Source of the DNA: Oceanospirillum linum
Lineage (GTDB): Bacteria; Pseudomonadota; Gammaproteobacteria; Pseudomonadales; Halomonadaceae
Assembly: GCF_900182785.1 (NCBI RefSeq)
Contig: NZ_FXTS01000009.1
Location: 66,795-130,794 of the forward strand
Direction of reading: 5' to 3'
Length of the DNA stretch: 64,000 nt
Both the position numbers and the translations under genes were made by a program. This document shows positions 25,907 to 35,525 of this stretch, piece by piece; positions within the stretch are counted from its first letter, which is position 1, and each line of letters opens with the position of its first letter. The notes beneath the pieces were generated by a model. It saw nothing but the letters and a program-made list of their open reading frames with translations, ran no database searches and was not told the DNA's origin.

Positions 25907-27400
25907 ATGAGTAAAGAGATTCTTCTGGTAGTAGATGCCGTTTCAAACGAGAAAGGCGTTTCCAAAGAAGTGATTTTTGAGGCAATCGAATTAGCTCTGG
26001 CCAGTGCCTCCAAAAAGCGTTTCGAAGGCGAAGAGGCGGACGTCCGCGTCGCAATTGACCGTAAAACCGGCGACTATGACACCTTCCGTCGCTGGACAAT
26101 TGTTGAAGATATTGAGCTTGATGATGTGGATTATGAAATCTCATTAACAAATGCTCAAAAGAAAGATGCTTCACTGGATCTTGGCGATGTGATTGAAGAG
26201 CAGATCGAGTCGGTGGCTTTTGGCCGTATCGCAGCTCAAACCGCTAAGCAGGTTATTGTACAAAAAGTACGTGAGGCAGAACGGGCAGAGATTGTACGTC
26301 AGTACTCCGAGCGTGAAGGCGAAATTGTCAACGGCACGGTCAAGAAAACTACACGGGATGGCGTTATTGTCGACTTGGGCAACAATGCCGAAGCTTATTT
26401 GCCCCGTGATGAGATGATCGCCGGTGAAAAATATCGCATGAATGATCGTGTTCGCGCTCTGTTGGCAGAAGTTCGCCCGGATGCGCGTTCCGGTCAGTTG
26501 TTACTGAGTCGTGCACGACCTCAATTCCTGATTGAGTTGTTCCGCATCGAGGTACCTGAGATTGCTGAACAGCTGATTGAAATTCGTGGTGCAGCCCGTG
26601 ATCCGGGTTTGCGTGCCAAGATTGCAGTTAAAACCAACGACAAACGCATTGACCCTGTTGGTGCCTGCGTTGGTATGCGCGGTTCCCGTGTTCAGGCGGT
26701 TTCCTCTGAACTGGGTAACGAGCGTGTTGATATCGTTATGTGGGACGACAACCCTGCACAGCTGGTTATTAACGCTATGGCTCCTGCTGATGTCGCATCT
26801 ATCATCGTTGATGAAGACAAAAACGAGATGGACGTGGCTGTTGATGCAGAGAATCTGGCGCAAGCTATCGGTCGCAATGGTCAGAATGTTCGTTTAGCCA
26901 GTGAGCTGACGGGCTGGAAGATCAATGTGATGACCGAAGAAGAGGCCGAAGCCAAGCAGGGTGAAGAGTTCGACAGCGTTGTTCAGATCTTTATTAACCA
27001 TCTGGATGTTGATGAAGAACTGGCACGAGTACTGGTTGAAGAAGGCTTCGCCAGTCTGGAAGAAGTGGCCTATGTGCCAATTGATGAAATGTTAGCCATT
27101 GAAGGCTTTGATGAAGATTTAGTTAAAGAACTGCGCAGCCGTGCAAAAGATGAGCTGCTGAATCTGGCGATTGCTGATGAAGAGCAACTGGAAGATTCTG
27201 AACCAGCTGAAGATCTGTTGAATATGGAAGGTATCGACAAACACCTTGCATATGTACTGGCAAGTAAAGGTATCTGTACCATGGAAGATCTTGCTGAACA
27301 GTCCATTGACGACTTGCTTGATATTGATGGTATGTCTGAGGAAAAAGCCGGCCAGTTAATTATGACGGCCCGGGCACCTTGGTTTGAAGGCGGCGAGTAA
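25907..27400 (+). CDS. nusA: Transcription termination/antitermination factor NusA
   Basis: NusA binds RNA polymerase and modulates pausing, termination and rRNA antitermination; the rrn boxA at the right end of this window is a place where it would act. The 497 residues comprise the N-terminal polymerase-binding domain (1-125), an S1 domain (GTVKKTTRDGVIVDLGNNAEAYLP-type region), two KH domains (GACVGMRGSRVQAV and AIGRNGQNVRLAS) and two C-terminal acidic repeats (about 360-495) typical of gammaproteobacteria. Length is normal. Confidence 0.98.
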   Translation: MSKEILLVVDAVSNEKGVSKEVIFEAIELALASASKKRFEGEEADVRVAIDRKTGDYDTFRRWTIVEDIELDDVDYEISLTNAQKKDASLDLGDVIEEQIESVAFGRIAAQTAKQVIVQKVREAERAEIVRQYSEREGEIVNGTVKKTTRDGVIVDLGNNAEAYLPRDEMIAGEKYRMNDRVRALLAEVRPDARSGQLLLSRARPQFLIELFRIEVPEIAEQLIEIRGAARDPGLRAKIAVKTNDKRIDPVGACVGMRGSRVQAVSSELGNERVDIVMWDDNPAQLVINAMAPADVASIIVDEDKNEMDVAVDAENLAQAIGRNGQNVRLASELTGWKINVMTEEEAEAKQGEEFDSVVQIFINHLDVDEELARVLVEEGFASLEEVAYVPIDEMLAIEGFDEDLVKELRSRAKDELLNLAIADEEQLEDSEPAEDLLNMEGIDKHLAYVLASKGICTMEDLAEQSIDDLLDIDGMSEEKAGQLIMTARAPWFEGGE

Positions 27401-27428
27401 GCGCAGCAAAGTCACAGGAGAAGAGTGA

Positions 27429-29891
27429 ATGGCAGAATCAACCGTAAAAGAGTTTGCTGATAGTGTTGGCCGACCTGTGGAACGTTTGCTGGAGCAGATG
27501 AGCGAAGCAGGCCTGCCACATAAGAAAGCGGATCAGCCGGTTTCAGAGCAAGACAAACAGACACTGTTGGACCACCTGAAAGAAAGCCATGGTGGTAAGG
27601 CAGCGGAGCCGGGCAAGATCACCCTGAAGCGTCGTACAACGACGAAACTGAAAGCGGGTGCCGGAAAGAAAACAGTTAATATCGAAGTGCGCAAAAAACG
27701 TACATACGTGAAGACTGCTGAAGTAGATCAGGCGGCAGAAGAAGAGAAGAAAAAAGCGGAAGAGGAAGCTAAGCTTCAGGCTGAAAAAGAAGCTAAACGC
27801 CAGGCTGATGCCAAGCGTAAAGCTGACGCGCCTAAAGCAAAAGCTCCGGTTTCGACTGAAGCTCCGGCAGCAGCGCCGGCACCTGCAGCGGCTCCTAAAG
27901 AAGCCCCTGCAAAGAAATTCCGCGATGAAAACAACCCGGGTGCTGCTAATAAACCAGCGGGTAAAGGTAAGAAAACTTCCGCTAAGCCAGAGTATGGCGA
28001 GCGTAAGAAAGAGAAAGAGAACGCACCTCGTCGTGGTAAAAAAGAGATGCGAAGCGCTAAGAAAAGCTCCCGTCGTGGCGGCAACCGTGATAACGGCCCT
28101 AAACGCGAACATGCTTTTGAGAAGCCAGCAGCACCTATTGTACGGGAAGTAGCAATTCCTGAAGCGATCACTGTCGCCGATCTGGCAGACAAGATGGCTG
28201 TTAAAGCCGCTGAAGTGATCAAGGTGATGTTTAAAATGGGCGCTATGGTGACCATTAACCAGGTGATCGATCAGGAGACAGCTCAGATTGTTGTTGAGGA
28301 GATGGGCCATAAGTTCAAGCTTCTGAATGATAATGCGCTGGAAGACGATGTTCTGGATAACATCAGCTACGATGGCCAAGAGGTCACCCGGGCTCCTGTT
28401 GTTACCGTAATGGGTCACGTTGACCACGGTAAAACATCCCTGCTGGATTACATCCGTCGTGCTAAAGTTGCTTCCGGTGAATCCGGTGGTATTACCCAGC
28501 ACATTGGTGCGTATCACGTAGAAACGGGTCATGGCATGATCACCTTCCTGGATACTCCAGGACACGCAGCATTTACTGCAATGCGTGCCCGTGGTGCTAA
28601 GGCAACGGACGTTGTTATTCTGGTTGTTGCTGCTGATGATGGCGTGATGCCTCAGACGGAAGAAGCGATCCATCATGCGAAAGCTGCTGGTGTTCCTATC
28701 GTCGTTGCTGTAAACAAAATCGATAAAGAACAGGCTGATCCGGATCGGGTTAAGACTGAACTGGCTGCTAAAGATGTTATCCCTGAAGATTGGGGGGGTG
28801 ATGTTCAGTTTATCCATGTATCTGCTAAATCTGGTGAAGGCATCGATGCTCTGCTGGATGCCGTACTGCTGCAATCTGAAATTCTGGAGCTGAAAGCGGT
28901 TCCTGAAGCACCAGGTAAAGGTGTGGTTGTAGAGGCGCGACTGGATAAAGGCCGTGGTCCTGTTTCAACAGTTTTGATTCAGAACGGTACTCTGCGTAAG
29001 GGTGATATGGTTCTGGCAGGCCTGAACTATGGTCGTGTTCGTGCATTGATTGACGAAAATGGCAAACCGATTGATGAAGCCGGCCCCGCCATTCCTGTTG
29101 AGATTCTGGGTCTTGATGGTACGCCTGACGCTGGTGACGAGTTCACTGTAGTACAGGATGAGCGTAAAGCCCGTGAAGTTGCACTATTCCGTCAGGGTAA
29201 ATACCGTGATGTGAAGCTGGCTCGTCAGCAGGCAGCGAAACTGGAAAACATGTTCGAGAACATGGGCAAAGGTGAAGTTGCGAACCTGAACATTGTACTG
29301 AAGACAGACGTTCGGGGCTCCCTGGAGGCGATCACGGCAGCATTGCTGGATCTGTCTACGGATGAGGTGAAAGTGAATATCATCTCTTCCGGTGTCGGTG
29401 GTATTGCTGAAACAGATGCTAACCTGGCCCTGGCTTCAAGTGCGATTCTGGTCGGTTTCAATGTGCGTGCAGATGCGACTGCTCGTACTATTGTTGAGCG
29501 TGAAGAGATCGATCTGCGCTACTACAGCGTGATCTACGAGCTGATTGATCACGTTAAGATGGCCATGACAGGCATGCTGGCTCCTGAGTTTAAAGAAGAG
29601 ATTGTGGGTATCGCCGAAGTGCGCGATGTCTTCCGCTCTCCTAAGCTGGGTGCTATTGCCGGTTGTATGGTTGTTGAAGGCACCGTGTTCCGCAATAAGA
29701 AGATTCGTGTCCTGCGTGACAACGTCGTTATCTATGAAGGTGAGCTGGAATCTCTGCGTCGCTTTAAAGATGACGTTAACGAAGTTCGCAACGGTGTTGA
29801 GTGTGGTATCGGTGTTAAGAACTACAACGATGTTAAAGAAGGCGACAAAATCGAAGTCTTTGACAAAGTTAAAGTTGAGCGCACCCTTTAA
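27429..29891 (+). CDS. infB: Translation initiation factor IF-2
   Basis: IF-2 is the GTPase that places fMet-tRNA on the 30S subunit. The 820 residues contain an N-terminal IF2N domain, a long low-complexity Lys/Glu/Ala/Pro-rich linker (about 85-235), a second IF2N domain near 240, the G domain with GHVDHGKTSLL, DTPGHAAF and NKID, and C-terminal domains ending in VEGDK-type beta strands. The initiator tRNA it carries is encoded just upstream of the operon. rbfA follows after 39 bases. Confidence 0.99.
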   Translation: MAESTVKEFADSVGRPVERLLEQMSEAGLPHKKADQPVSEQDKQTLLDHLKESHGGKAAEPGKITLKRRTTTKLKAGAGKKTVNIEVRKKRTYVKTAEVDQAAEEEKKKAEEEAKLQAEKEAKRQADAKRKADAPKAKAPVSTEAPAAAPAPAAAPKEAPAKKFRDENNPGAANKPAGKGKKTSAKPEYGERKKEKENAPRRGKKEMRSAKKSSRRGGNRDNGPKREHAFEKPAAPIVREVAIPEAITVADLADKMAVKAAEVIKVMFKMGAMVTINQVIDQETAQIVVEEMGHKFKLLNDNALEDDVLDNISYDGQEVTRAPVVTVMGHVDHGKTSLLDYIRRAKVASGESGGITQHIGAYHVETGHGMITFLDTPGHAAFTAMRARGAKATDVVILVVAADDGVMPQTEEAIHHAKAAGVPIVVAVNKIDKEQADPDRVKTELAAKDVIPEDWGGDVQFIHVSAKSGEGIDALLDAVLLQSEILELKAVPEAPGKGVVVEARLDKGRGPVSTVLIQNGTLRKGDMVLAGLNYGRVRALIDENGKPIDEAGPAIPVEILGLDGTPDAGDEFTVVQDERKAREVALFRQGKYRDVKLARQQAAKLENMFENMGKGEVANLNIVLKTDVRGSLEAITAALLDLSTDEVKVNIISSGVGGIAETDANLALASSAILVGFNVRADATARTIVEREEIDLRYYSVIYELIDHVKMAMTGMLAPEFKEEIVGIAEVRDVFRSPKLGAIAGCMVVEGTVFRNKKIRVLRDNVVIYEGELESLRRFKDDVNEVRNGVECGIGVKNYNDVKEGDKIEVFDKVKVERTL

Positions 29892-29930
29892 TTACCCTGC
29901 GTAATTTAAATGCGCCAAGGATCAGTCTGA

Positions 29931-30347
29931 ATGTCCCGTGAGTTCAAACGAACGGACCGAATTTCCGAGCAACTCCAGAAGGAGTTGGCTCGGATAATTC
30001 AGTTTGAGATTAAAGACCCTCGTTTGGGGATGGTAACTGTTAACGATGTTCAGATCAGTCGTGATCTGAGCTTCGCGAATGTTTACATCACCGTTCTGGG
30101 TAAAGATAGTGCTGAAGAAGCCAAGGAAGATCTTGGCGTGTTGAACCGAGCAGCAGGCTTTTTGCGTCGTGAGATTGGTAAATCGATCAAACTGCGTATT
30201 GTGCCGCAGCTCAAGTTTGACTACGACTCCAGCCTGGTACATGGACGCAAGCTGTCCAGTCTGATTGAGGAAGCTGTTGCTGCCGATAAATCACGTACCG
30301 ATCTAACCGACCCTGAAGGTCCAAAAAACGATACGGCGGAGGATTAA
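29931..30347 (+). CDS. rbfA: 30S ribosome-binding factor RbfA
   Basis: RbfA binds immature 30S subunits near helix 1 of 16S rRNA and is needed for growth in the cold in E. coli. The 138 residues show the KH-like fold starting RTDRISEQLQKELARIIQFEIKDPRLG-type sequence, with FANVYITVLG and the closing RIVPQLKFDYDSS. It sits between infB and truB in the usual order, with truB six bases downstream. Confidence 0.97.
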   Translation: MSREFKRTDRISEQLQKELARIIQFEIKDPRLGMVTVNDVQISRDLSFANVYITVLGKDSAEEAKEDLGVLNRAAGFLRREIGKSIKLRIVPQLKFDYDSSLVHGRKLSSLIEEAVAADKSRTDLTDPEGPKNDTAED

Positions 30348-30353
30348 GCTCCG

Positions 30354-31268
30354 GTGGCTCGTCGTGGTAAAGGCCGGAATATCTCCGGCGTCCTTCTGCT
30401 GAATAAACCTAAAGGCATTTCCAGTAATCGTGCGCTGCAACGTGTGCGGGCGATGTTTAATGCCAGTAAAGCTGGTCACACGGGCAACCTTGATCCGATG
30501 GCGACCGGTCTTTTACCGTTATGTTTTGGTGAAGCGACTAAATTTTCCAGTTATCTGCTTGATGCTGATAAAGCCTATATCGCCACAGCCCGTTTAGGGC
30601 TGGTGTCCGATACTGGTGATGCTGAAGGTACGATTATTCAGGAACGTCCTGTCCCGGAGCTGAGCGATGCTCAGATTTGTGATGCAATGGCGAAATTCCT
30701 GGGTGATATCGAGCAGGTACCTCCTATGTATTCCGCCCTGAAGCAAAATGGTCAGCCGCTGTACAAGCTGGCCCGCGAAGGTAAAACGGTTGAGCGTAAA
30801 GCCCGTGCTGTCACTATTTTCGAATTAAAGCTTCTGGAATGGGACGCCCCCGATATGACTTTTTCAGTCCGTTGTTCCAAAGGTACTTATGTACGTACCT
30901 TGGCTGAGGATATTGGAGAGACTTTAGGCTGTGGTGCACACTTAGTGATGCTGCACAGAACCCACACGGGTGGCTTCGATGCTTCCGGGATGCTGGAGTT
31001 TGACCGTCTGCAGTCTGAAAGAGATCAGGATCAGTCTCTCGATGGTTATCTGCTGGATACTGATGTTCTGGTAGCACATTTCCCTAAGAAAAATTTGTCT
31101 GCGGAGGAAACTGCGCGTATCCTCCACGGTCAGGATATTACCTGCGACCAGGTGTATTCTGATAAGGTCCGATTGTATGATGAGCAGGAGCGATTTATCG
31201 GTCTTGCAGAGTCAGCGGAAGCCGGCAGACTTAAGCCTCGCCGGTTGGTCGTGTTCGAAGAGCAGTGA
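30354..31268 (+). CDS. truB: tRNA pseudouridine-55 synthase TruB
   Basis: TruB forms pseudouridine 55 in the T loop of all elongator tRNAs and also acts as a tRNA chaperone. The 304-residue protein has the KPKGISSN motif, the catalytic aspartate in GHTGNLDPMATG, the conserved YSALKQNGQPLYKLAREG block and a C-terminal PUA-like domain. The start is GTG at 30354, six bases after rbfA; AGGATTAAGCTCC upstream supplies the ribosome site. Confidence 0.97.
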   Translation: MARRGKGRNISGVLLLNKPKGISSNRALQRVRAMFNASKAGHTGNLDPMATGLLPLCFGEATKFSSYLLDADKAYIATARLGLVSDTGDAEGTIIQERPVPELSDAQICDAMAKFLGDIEQVPPMYSALKQNGQPLYKLAREGKTVERKARAVTIFELKLLEWDAPDMTFSVRCSKGTYVRTLAEDIGETLGCGAHLVMLHRTHTGGFDASGMLEFDRLQSERDQDQSLDGYLLDTDVLVAHFPKKNLSAEETARILHGQDITCDQVYSDKVRLYDEQERFIGLAESAEAGRLKPRRLVVFEEQ

Positions 31269-31414
31269 TCCTGCTCTTTGGGCTGCAGATACGATTTTGT
31301 TCAGCAGATGATCTTCTGTCTGGACCGCTCTAATCCGGAGCAAAATTAGGCTAACTGTAAATATGCGCGGTTAGCCTGAATATATGATTCGCATATTTTA
31401 TCAGGAGAAGCATC

Positions 31415-31684
31415 ATGGCTTTAACTGCAGAAAAAAAAGCAGAAATCGTTAAAGAATACGCACGTGGCGAAGGTGACACTGGTTCTCCAGAAGTTCAGGT
31501 AGCCCTGCTGACGTTTAACATTAACGGTCTGCAAGAACACTTCAAAGCGAACAAACAGGATCACCACTCTCGTCGTGGTCTGATTCGCATGGTTAACCAG
31601 CGTCGTAAGCTGCTGGATTACCTGAAGAAAAAAGATCTGGGTCGCTACAGTGATCTGATCAAGAGCCTGGGTCTGCGTCGCTAA
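31415..31684 (+). CDS. rpsO: 30S ribosomal protein S15
   Basis: S15 is a primary binder of the central domain of 16S rRNA. The 89 residues include DTGSPEVQVALLT, the HHSRRGL motif that contacts rRNA and the C-terminal LDYLKKKD helix. A strong ribosome site (AGGAG) precedes the ATG. The 146 bases between truB and rpsO contain a possible inverted repeat (GCTAACTG...CGGTTAGC near 31350) that could take part in the S15 autoregulation known from other species; this is not proven here. Confidence 0.98.
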   Translation: MALTAEKKAEIVKEYARGEGDTGSPEVQVALLTFNINGLQEHFKANKQDHHSRRGLIRMVNQRRKLLDYLKKKDLGRYSDLIKSLGLRR

Positions 31685-31759
31685 TTGCTGACGTTGTCCA
31701 AAGGACACTGGCTTATTATCGGTACACAAGTTTTGTATATTGATAATTGATTGCCCTCT

Positions 31760-31790
31760 GAAGCCCGCTATCGCTTTGATAGCGGGCTTC
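31760..31790 (+). terminator. rpsO-pnp intergenic hairpin
   Basis: A perfect 13-base-pair stem (GAAGCCCGCTATC ... GATAGCGGGCTTC) with a five-base loop and a short T-rich tail. In E. coli this position holds the rpsO terminator and an RNase III site used in pnp autoregulation; the same dual role is plausible. Confidence 0.75.
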
Positions 31791-31844
31791 TTTGTGTGAA
31801 AATAGAGCACACATGAAAGCAATAGATATTGGAAGGAAATTACC

Positions 31845-33965
31845 GTGAATCCGGTTACTAAGACATTTAATTACGGCGATCAGGTCGTAACACTCGAAAC
31901 GGGTCGTATCGCACGCCAGGCTACTGGTTCCGTTATGGTCACTATGGGCAGTACTTCTGTACTGTGTGCTGTTGTTGCTAAGAAAGATGCAGCCCCGGAC
32001 GCGGCATTTTTTCCATTGTCTGTTCACTATCAGGAAAAAACCTACGCAGTAGGTAAGATCCCTGGAGGCTACTTCAAACGCGAAGGCCGCCCGACAGAGA
32101 CTGAAACTCTGACTTCGCGCCTGATCGATCGTCCGATCCGCCCGCTGTTTCCGAATGGTTTTATGAACGAAGTTCAGGTTGTTTGTACTGTTATGTCTGC
32201 GGACAAGGACAACAACCCGGATATTGCAGCCCTGATCGGCACCTCTGCTGCTCTGGCCGTTTCCGGTGTTCCGTTTAGTGGCCCTGTAGGTGCGGCTCGT
32301 GTCGGTTTTACTGACGAAGACGGTTATATCCTGAACCCAACCAACGAAAAGCTGGAAGAGTCTCTTCTGGATATGGTTGTAGCAGGTACTGAAAACGCTG
32401 TATTGATGGTTGAGTCTGAAGCAGAAGAGCTGACTGAAGATGAGATGCTGGGTGCTGTTCTGTTTGCTCATAAAGAGATGCAGGCTGTTAACACAGCAAT
32501 TAAAGCGTTTGCAGCTGAAGTTGGCACCCCTGCGTGGGATTGGCAGCCAGCGGCAGAAGATACAGAAACTAAGCAACTGGTTTCTCTGGCTTACGCCGAT
32601 AAAATTAAAGACGCGTACAAGATTACTGTTAAGCAGGATCGTTACGCTCAACTGGGCGAACTGAAGTCTGAAGCGGTTGAAAAGCTGGCTAACGATGAAG
32701 GTCCAACGGCTGACGCGATTAAGTCTGCATTCGCCAGCCTTGAAAAACAGATTGTCCGTCAGTCTGTTGTGAATGGCGAGCCTCGTATTGATGGTCGTGA
32801 GCAGGATACTGTTCGTGATATCAATGTTGAAGTTGGTATGCTGCAGAAGACCCATGGCTCTGCACTGTTTACCCGTGGTGAAACTCAGGCGATCGTGACA
32901 GCAACTCTGGGTACTGCCCGTGATGCTCAGATCAGTGAGTCTCTGGCTGGTGAAGTCCGCGACCCGTTCATGCTGCACTATAACTTCCCTCCATACTCTG
33001 TAGGTGAAGCAGGCTTTATGGGTGGTCCTAAGCGTCGTGAAATCGGTCACGGTCGTCTGGCCCGTCGTGGTGTTCAGGCGGTTCTGCCGACTGAAGAAGA
33101 ATTCCCGTACTCCATCCGTGTGGTATCAGAGATCACTGAGTCTAATGGCTCAAGCTCAATGGCTTCTGTATGTGGTGCATCTCTGGCCCTTATGGATGCG
33201 GGTGTACCTCTGAAAGCACCAGTTGCCGGTATCGCTATGGGTCTGGTTAAAGAAGGCGAAGGTTTCGCAGTTCTGACCGACATTCTGGGTGACGAAGATC
33301 ATCTGGGTGATATGGACTTTAAAGTAGCCGGTACATCTGAAGGTATTACTGCTCTGCAGATGGATATCAAGATTGAAGGTATCAACGAAGAGATCATGGA
33401 AGTGGCTCTGCAGCGCGCTAACAAAGCCCGACTGCACATCCTGGGTGAGATGAACAAAGTGATCAGTGAAGGTCGTGAAGACCTGTCTGAGAACGCACCT
33501 GCGATGACCACGATCAAGATCGATCCTGAGAAAATCCGTGATGTGATTGGTAAAGGTGGCGCAACGATCCGTTCACTGTGTGAGCGTACTGGTGCCTCTA
33601 TCGATATCGATGATAACGGTCTGGTTAAGATCTATGCAGAAAACAAAGCAGCTGCTCAGATGGCGATCAACGAAGTTGCCGGTATCACTGCAGAAGCTGA
33701 AATCGGTACTGTGTACAAAGGTAAGGTTGTACGCCTGGCTGACTTCGGTGCGTTTGTTAACTTCCTGCCGGGTCAGGATGGTCTGGTGCATATTTCTCAG
33801 ATTGCCCAAGAGCGCGTTAACAGTGTTAGTGATTACCTGAAAGAAGGTGATGTGATTGCTGTTAAAGTACTGGACGTAGACAATCGTGGTCGCGTTAAGT
33901 TAAGCGTTAAAGAAGTAACCGAAGAAGAGAAAGCAGCAACTCTGGCTGAAGAAGCCGCTGAGTAA
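31845..33965 (+). CDS. pnp: Polyribonucleotide nucleotidyltransferase (PNPase)
   Basis: PNPase degrades RNA 3' to 5' by phosphorolysis and takes part in the degradosome. The 706 residues contain two RNase PH domains (first about 10-145; second about 300-530 with FPPYSVGE and GGPKRREIGHGRLARR), a linking helical domain, a KH domain (IRDVIGKGGATIRSL) and a C-terminal S1 domain (GKVVRLADFGAFVNFLPGQDGLVHIS). It ends at a hairpin-rich region. Confidence 0.99.
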   Translation: MNPVTKTFNYGDQVVTLETGRIARQATGSVMVTMGSTSVLCAVVAKKDAAPDAAFFPLSVHYQEKTYAVGKIPGGYFKREGRPTETETLTSRLIDRPIRPLFPNGFMNEVQVVCTVMSADKDNNPDIAALIGTSAALAVSGVPFSGPVGAARVGFTDEDGYILNPTNEKLEESLLDMVVAGTENAVLMVESEAEELTEDEMLGAVLFAHKEMQAVNTAIKAFAAEVGTPAWDWQPAAEDTETKQLVSLAYADKIKDAYKITVKQDRYAQLGELKSEAVEKLANDEGPTADAIKSAFASLEKQIVRQSVVNGEPRIDGREQDTVRDINVEVGMLQKTHGSALFTRGETQAIVTATLGTARDAQISESLAGEVRDPFMLHYNFPPYSVGEAGFMGGPKRREIGHGRLARRGVQAVLPTEEEFPYSIRVVSEITESNGSSSMASVCGASLALMDAGVPLKAPVAGIAMGLVKEGEGFAVLTDILGDEDHLGDMDFKVAGTSEGITALQMDIKIEGINEEIMEVALQRANKARLHILGEMNKVISEGREDLSENAPAMTTIKIDPEKIRDVIGKGGATIRSLCERTGASIDIDDNGLVKIYAENKAAAQMAINEVAGITAEAEIGTVYKGKVVRLADFGAFVNFLPGQDGLVHISQIAQERVNSVSDYLKEGDVIAVKVLDVDNRGRVKLSVKEVTEEEKAATLAEEAAE

Positions 33966-33978
33966 TCTGTGACCTTTC

Positions 33979-34016
33979 GATCCGGTCTGCCTTCAGGGTG
34001 AAGGCACCACCGGATC
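33979..34016 (+). other. Stable hairpin after pnp
   Basis: GATCCGGT pairs with ACCGGATC and encloses GCCTTC/GAAGGC. There is no T tract, so it is more likely a 3' end-stabilising structure than a terminator. The proper terminator follows 40 bases later. Confidence 0.6.
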
Positions 34017-34054
34017 ATGGTTAACTGATGGTGCCTAAGGTTTTCATCAGATAC

Positions 34055-34106
34055 AAAAAAACCTCGCAGTGCTTTTATATAAAAAGCGAATCTGCGAGGT
34101 TTTTTT
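34055..34106 (+). terminator. Bidirectional terminator between pnp and the thiolase gene
   Basis: AAAAAAACCTCGCAG pairs with CTGCGAGGTTTTTTT; the loop carries a second small stem (GCTTTT/AAAAAGC). A and T runs on both sides let it end both the + strand pnp transcript and the minus strand thiolase transcript. Confidence 0.85.
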
Positions 34107-34195
34107 ATATCCCGATATCTGTGAGATTACCCTGACAGAAATCGGGAAAGCATTAAAACCAGTATTAATGCTTAAATGCTTAACAGCCGATGGCC

Positions 34196-35374
34196 TTAGC
34201 GCTCAACAGCCAGCGCAACGCCCTGACCACCACCGATGCACAGCGTCGCCAGGCCTTTCTTCGCATCCTGCTTAATCATTTCGTGAACAAGGCTCACTAA
34301 TACACGACAGCCGGAAGCACCAATCGGGTGGCCCAGAGCGATCGCGCCGCCATTAACATTCACCTTGCTGGTATCCCAGCCCAGCTCTTTATTGACGCTC
34401 AGGGCCTGAGCGGCAAAAGCTTCATTCGCTTCAACCAGGTCCAGATCGTTAATATCCCAGCCTGCTTTCTTCAGGCAGCGCTGAGTAGCCGGAACCGGGC
34501 CAATGCCCATAATTTTAGGGTCCACGCCTGCGTTAGAGTACGCAGAGATCTTAGCCAGAACCGGCAAACCCAGTTCTTCCGCTTTCTTAGCGCTACACAG
34601 CATAACCGCTGCAGCGCCATCATTCAGAGTCGAAGCGTTACCAGCAGTGACGGTGCCATCTTTCTTAAAGGCAGGGCGCATACCGGCCAGTTTTTCAGCG
34701 GTAGTACCGAAGCGGGCATTTTCGTCCGTATCGAAAACAACCGGATCGCCTTTACGCTGAGGGATGGTTACTGGAATGATCTCGTCTGCGAAGCGGCCGC
34801 CTTTAATGGCTTCTTCAGCCTTTTGCTGTGATTGGGCAGCGAATGCATCTTGTTCTTCACGGCTGATGGCGTATTTCTCGGCCAGGTTCTCAGCGGTAAT
34901 CCCCATGTGGATATCGTTAAAGGCATCCCACAGGCCATCAACAATCATGGTGTCTTGCAGTGCCCAGTTTCCCATACGCTGGCCGTTACGGGAGTTCGGC
35001 AGAATGTGTGCAGACTGAGACATATTTTCCTGGCCACCGGCGATGATCAGGTCAGCATCGCCACAGCGAATGGCTTGGGTCGCCAGATGCAGAGCCTTCA
35101 GACCTGAACCGCAGACTTTGTTGATGGTCATGGCCGGAGTAGACTCTGACAGTCCGCCATTAATGGCTGCTTGTCGTGCAGGGTTTTGGCCTGCACCAGC
35201 GGTCAGTACCTGACCCAGCAATACTTCGTCTACCTGTTGAGGATCAATGCCGGTTTTTTCCAGCAGGCTCTTAATCACTACGGCACCTAAGTCACTGGCA
35301 GAAACAGAGCTCAGACCACCGTTAAAGCTGCCGATTGCTGTACGACCGGCGGCGACGATAACAACGTCTTGCAT
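34196..35374 (-). CDS. atoB: Acetyl-CoA C-acetyltransferase (thiolase)
   Basis: A 392-residue biosynthetic-type thiolase that condenses two acetyl-CoA to acetoacetyl-CoA or runs in reverse. Catalytic residues are visible: Cys88 in NKVCGSGLKA, His near 348 in GGAIALGHPIGASG and Cys near 378 in LCIGGGQGVA. It could serve polyhydroxybutyrate synthesis (PhaA), acetoacetate use (AtoB) or leucine/fatty-acid breakdown; no partner gene is adjacent, so the pathway is open and the symbol is a guess between atoB and phaA. It stands alone between terminators. Confidence 0.9.
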   Translation of the reverse strand: MQDVVIVAAGRTAIGSFNGGLSSVSASDLGAVVIKSLLEKTGIDPQQVDEVLLGQVLTAGAGQNPARQAAINGGLSESTPAMTINKVCGSGLKALHLATQAIRCGDADLIIAGGQENMSQSAHILPNSRNGQRMGNWALQDTMIVDGLWDAFNDIHMGITAENLAEKYAISREEQDAFAAQSQQKAEEAIKGGRFADEIIPVTIPQRKGDPVVFDTDENARFGTTAEKLAGMRPAFKKDGTVTAGNASTLNDGAAAVMLCSAKKAEELGLPVLAKISAYSNAGVDPKIMGIGPVPATQRCLKKAGWDINDLDLVEANEAFAAQALSVNKELGWDTSKVNVNGGAIALGHPIGASGCRVLVSLVHEMIKQDAKKGLATLCIGGGQGVALAVER

Positions 35375-35473
35375 AGGTATTTCCTTTTTTATCAGATAAA
35401 ATCTCTATTGTGCTTCGCAGCATAGCATTTTTTTATTGCTTCAGAGGCAGACTACGCCTAAATGATGACAAAA

Positions 35474-35502
35474 AAAAAGCTGACCTAAGGTCAGCTTTTT
35501 AT
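35474..35502 (-). terminator. Terminator after panD
   Basis: AAAAAGCTGACC pairs with GGTCAGCTTTTT over a three-base loop, with a run of nine T on the minus strand. It ends the panD transcript before the thiolase gene. Confidence 0.85.
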
Positions 35503-35525
35503 CATCCGTTCGTTACAGTTTCCTG

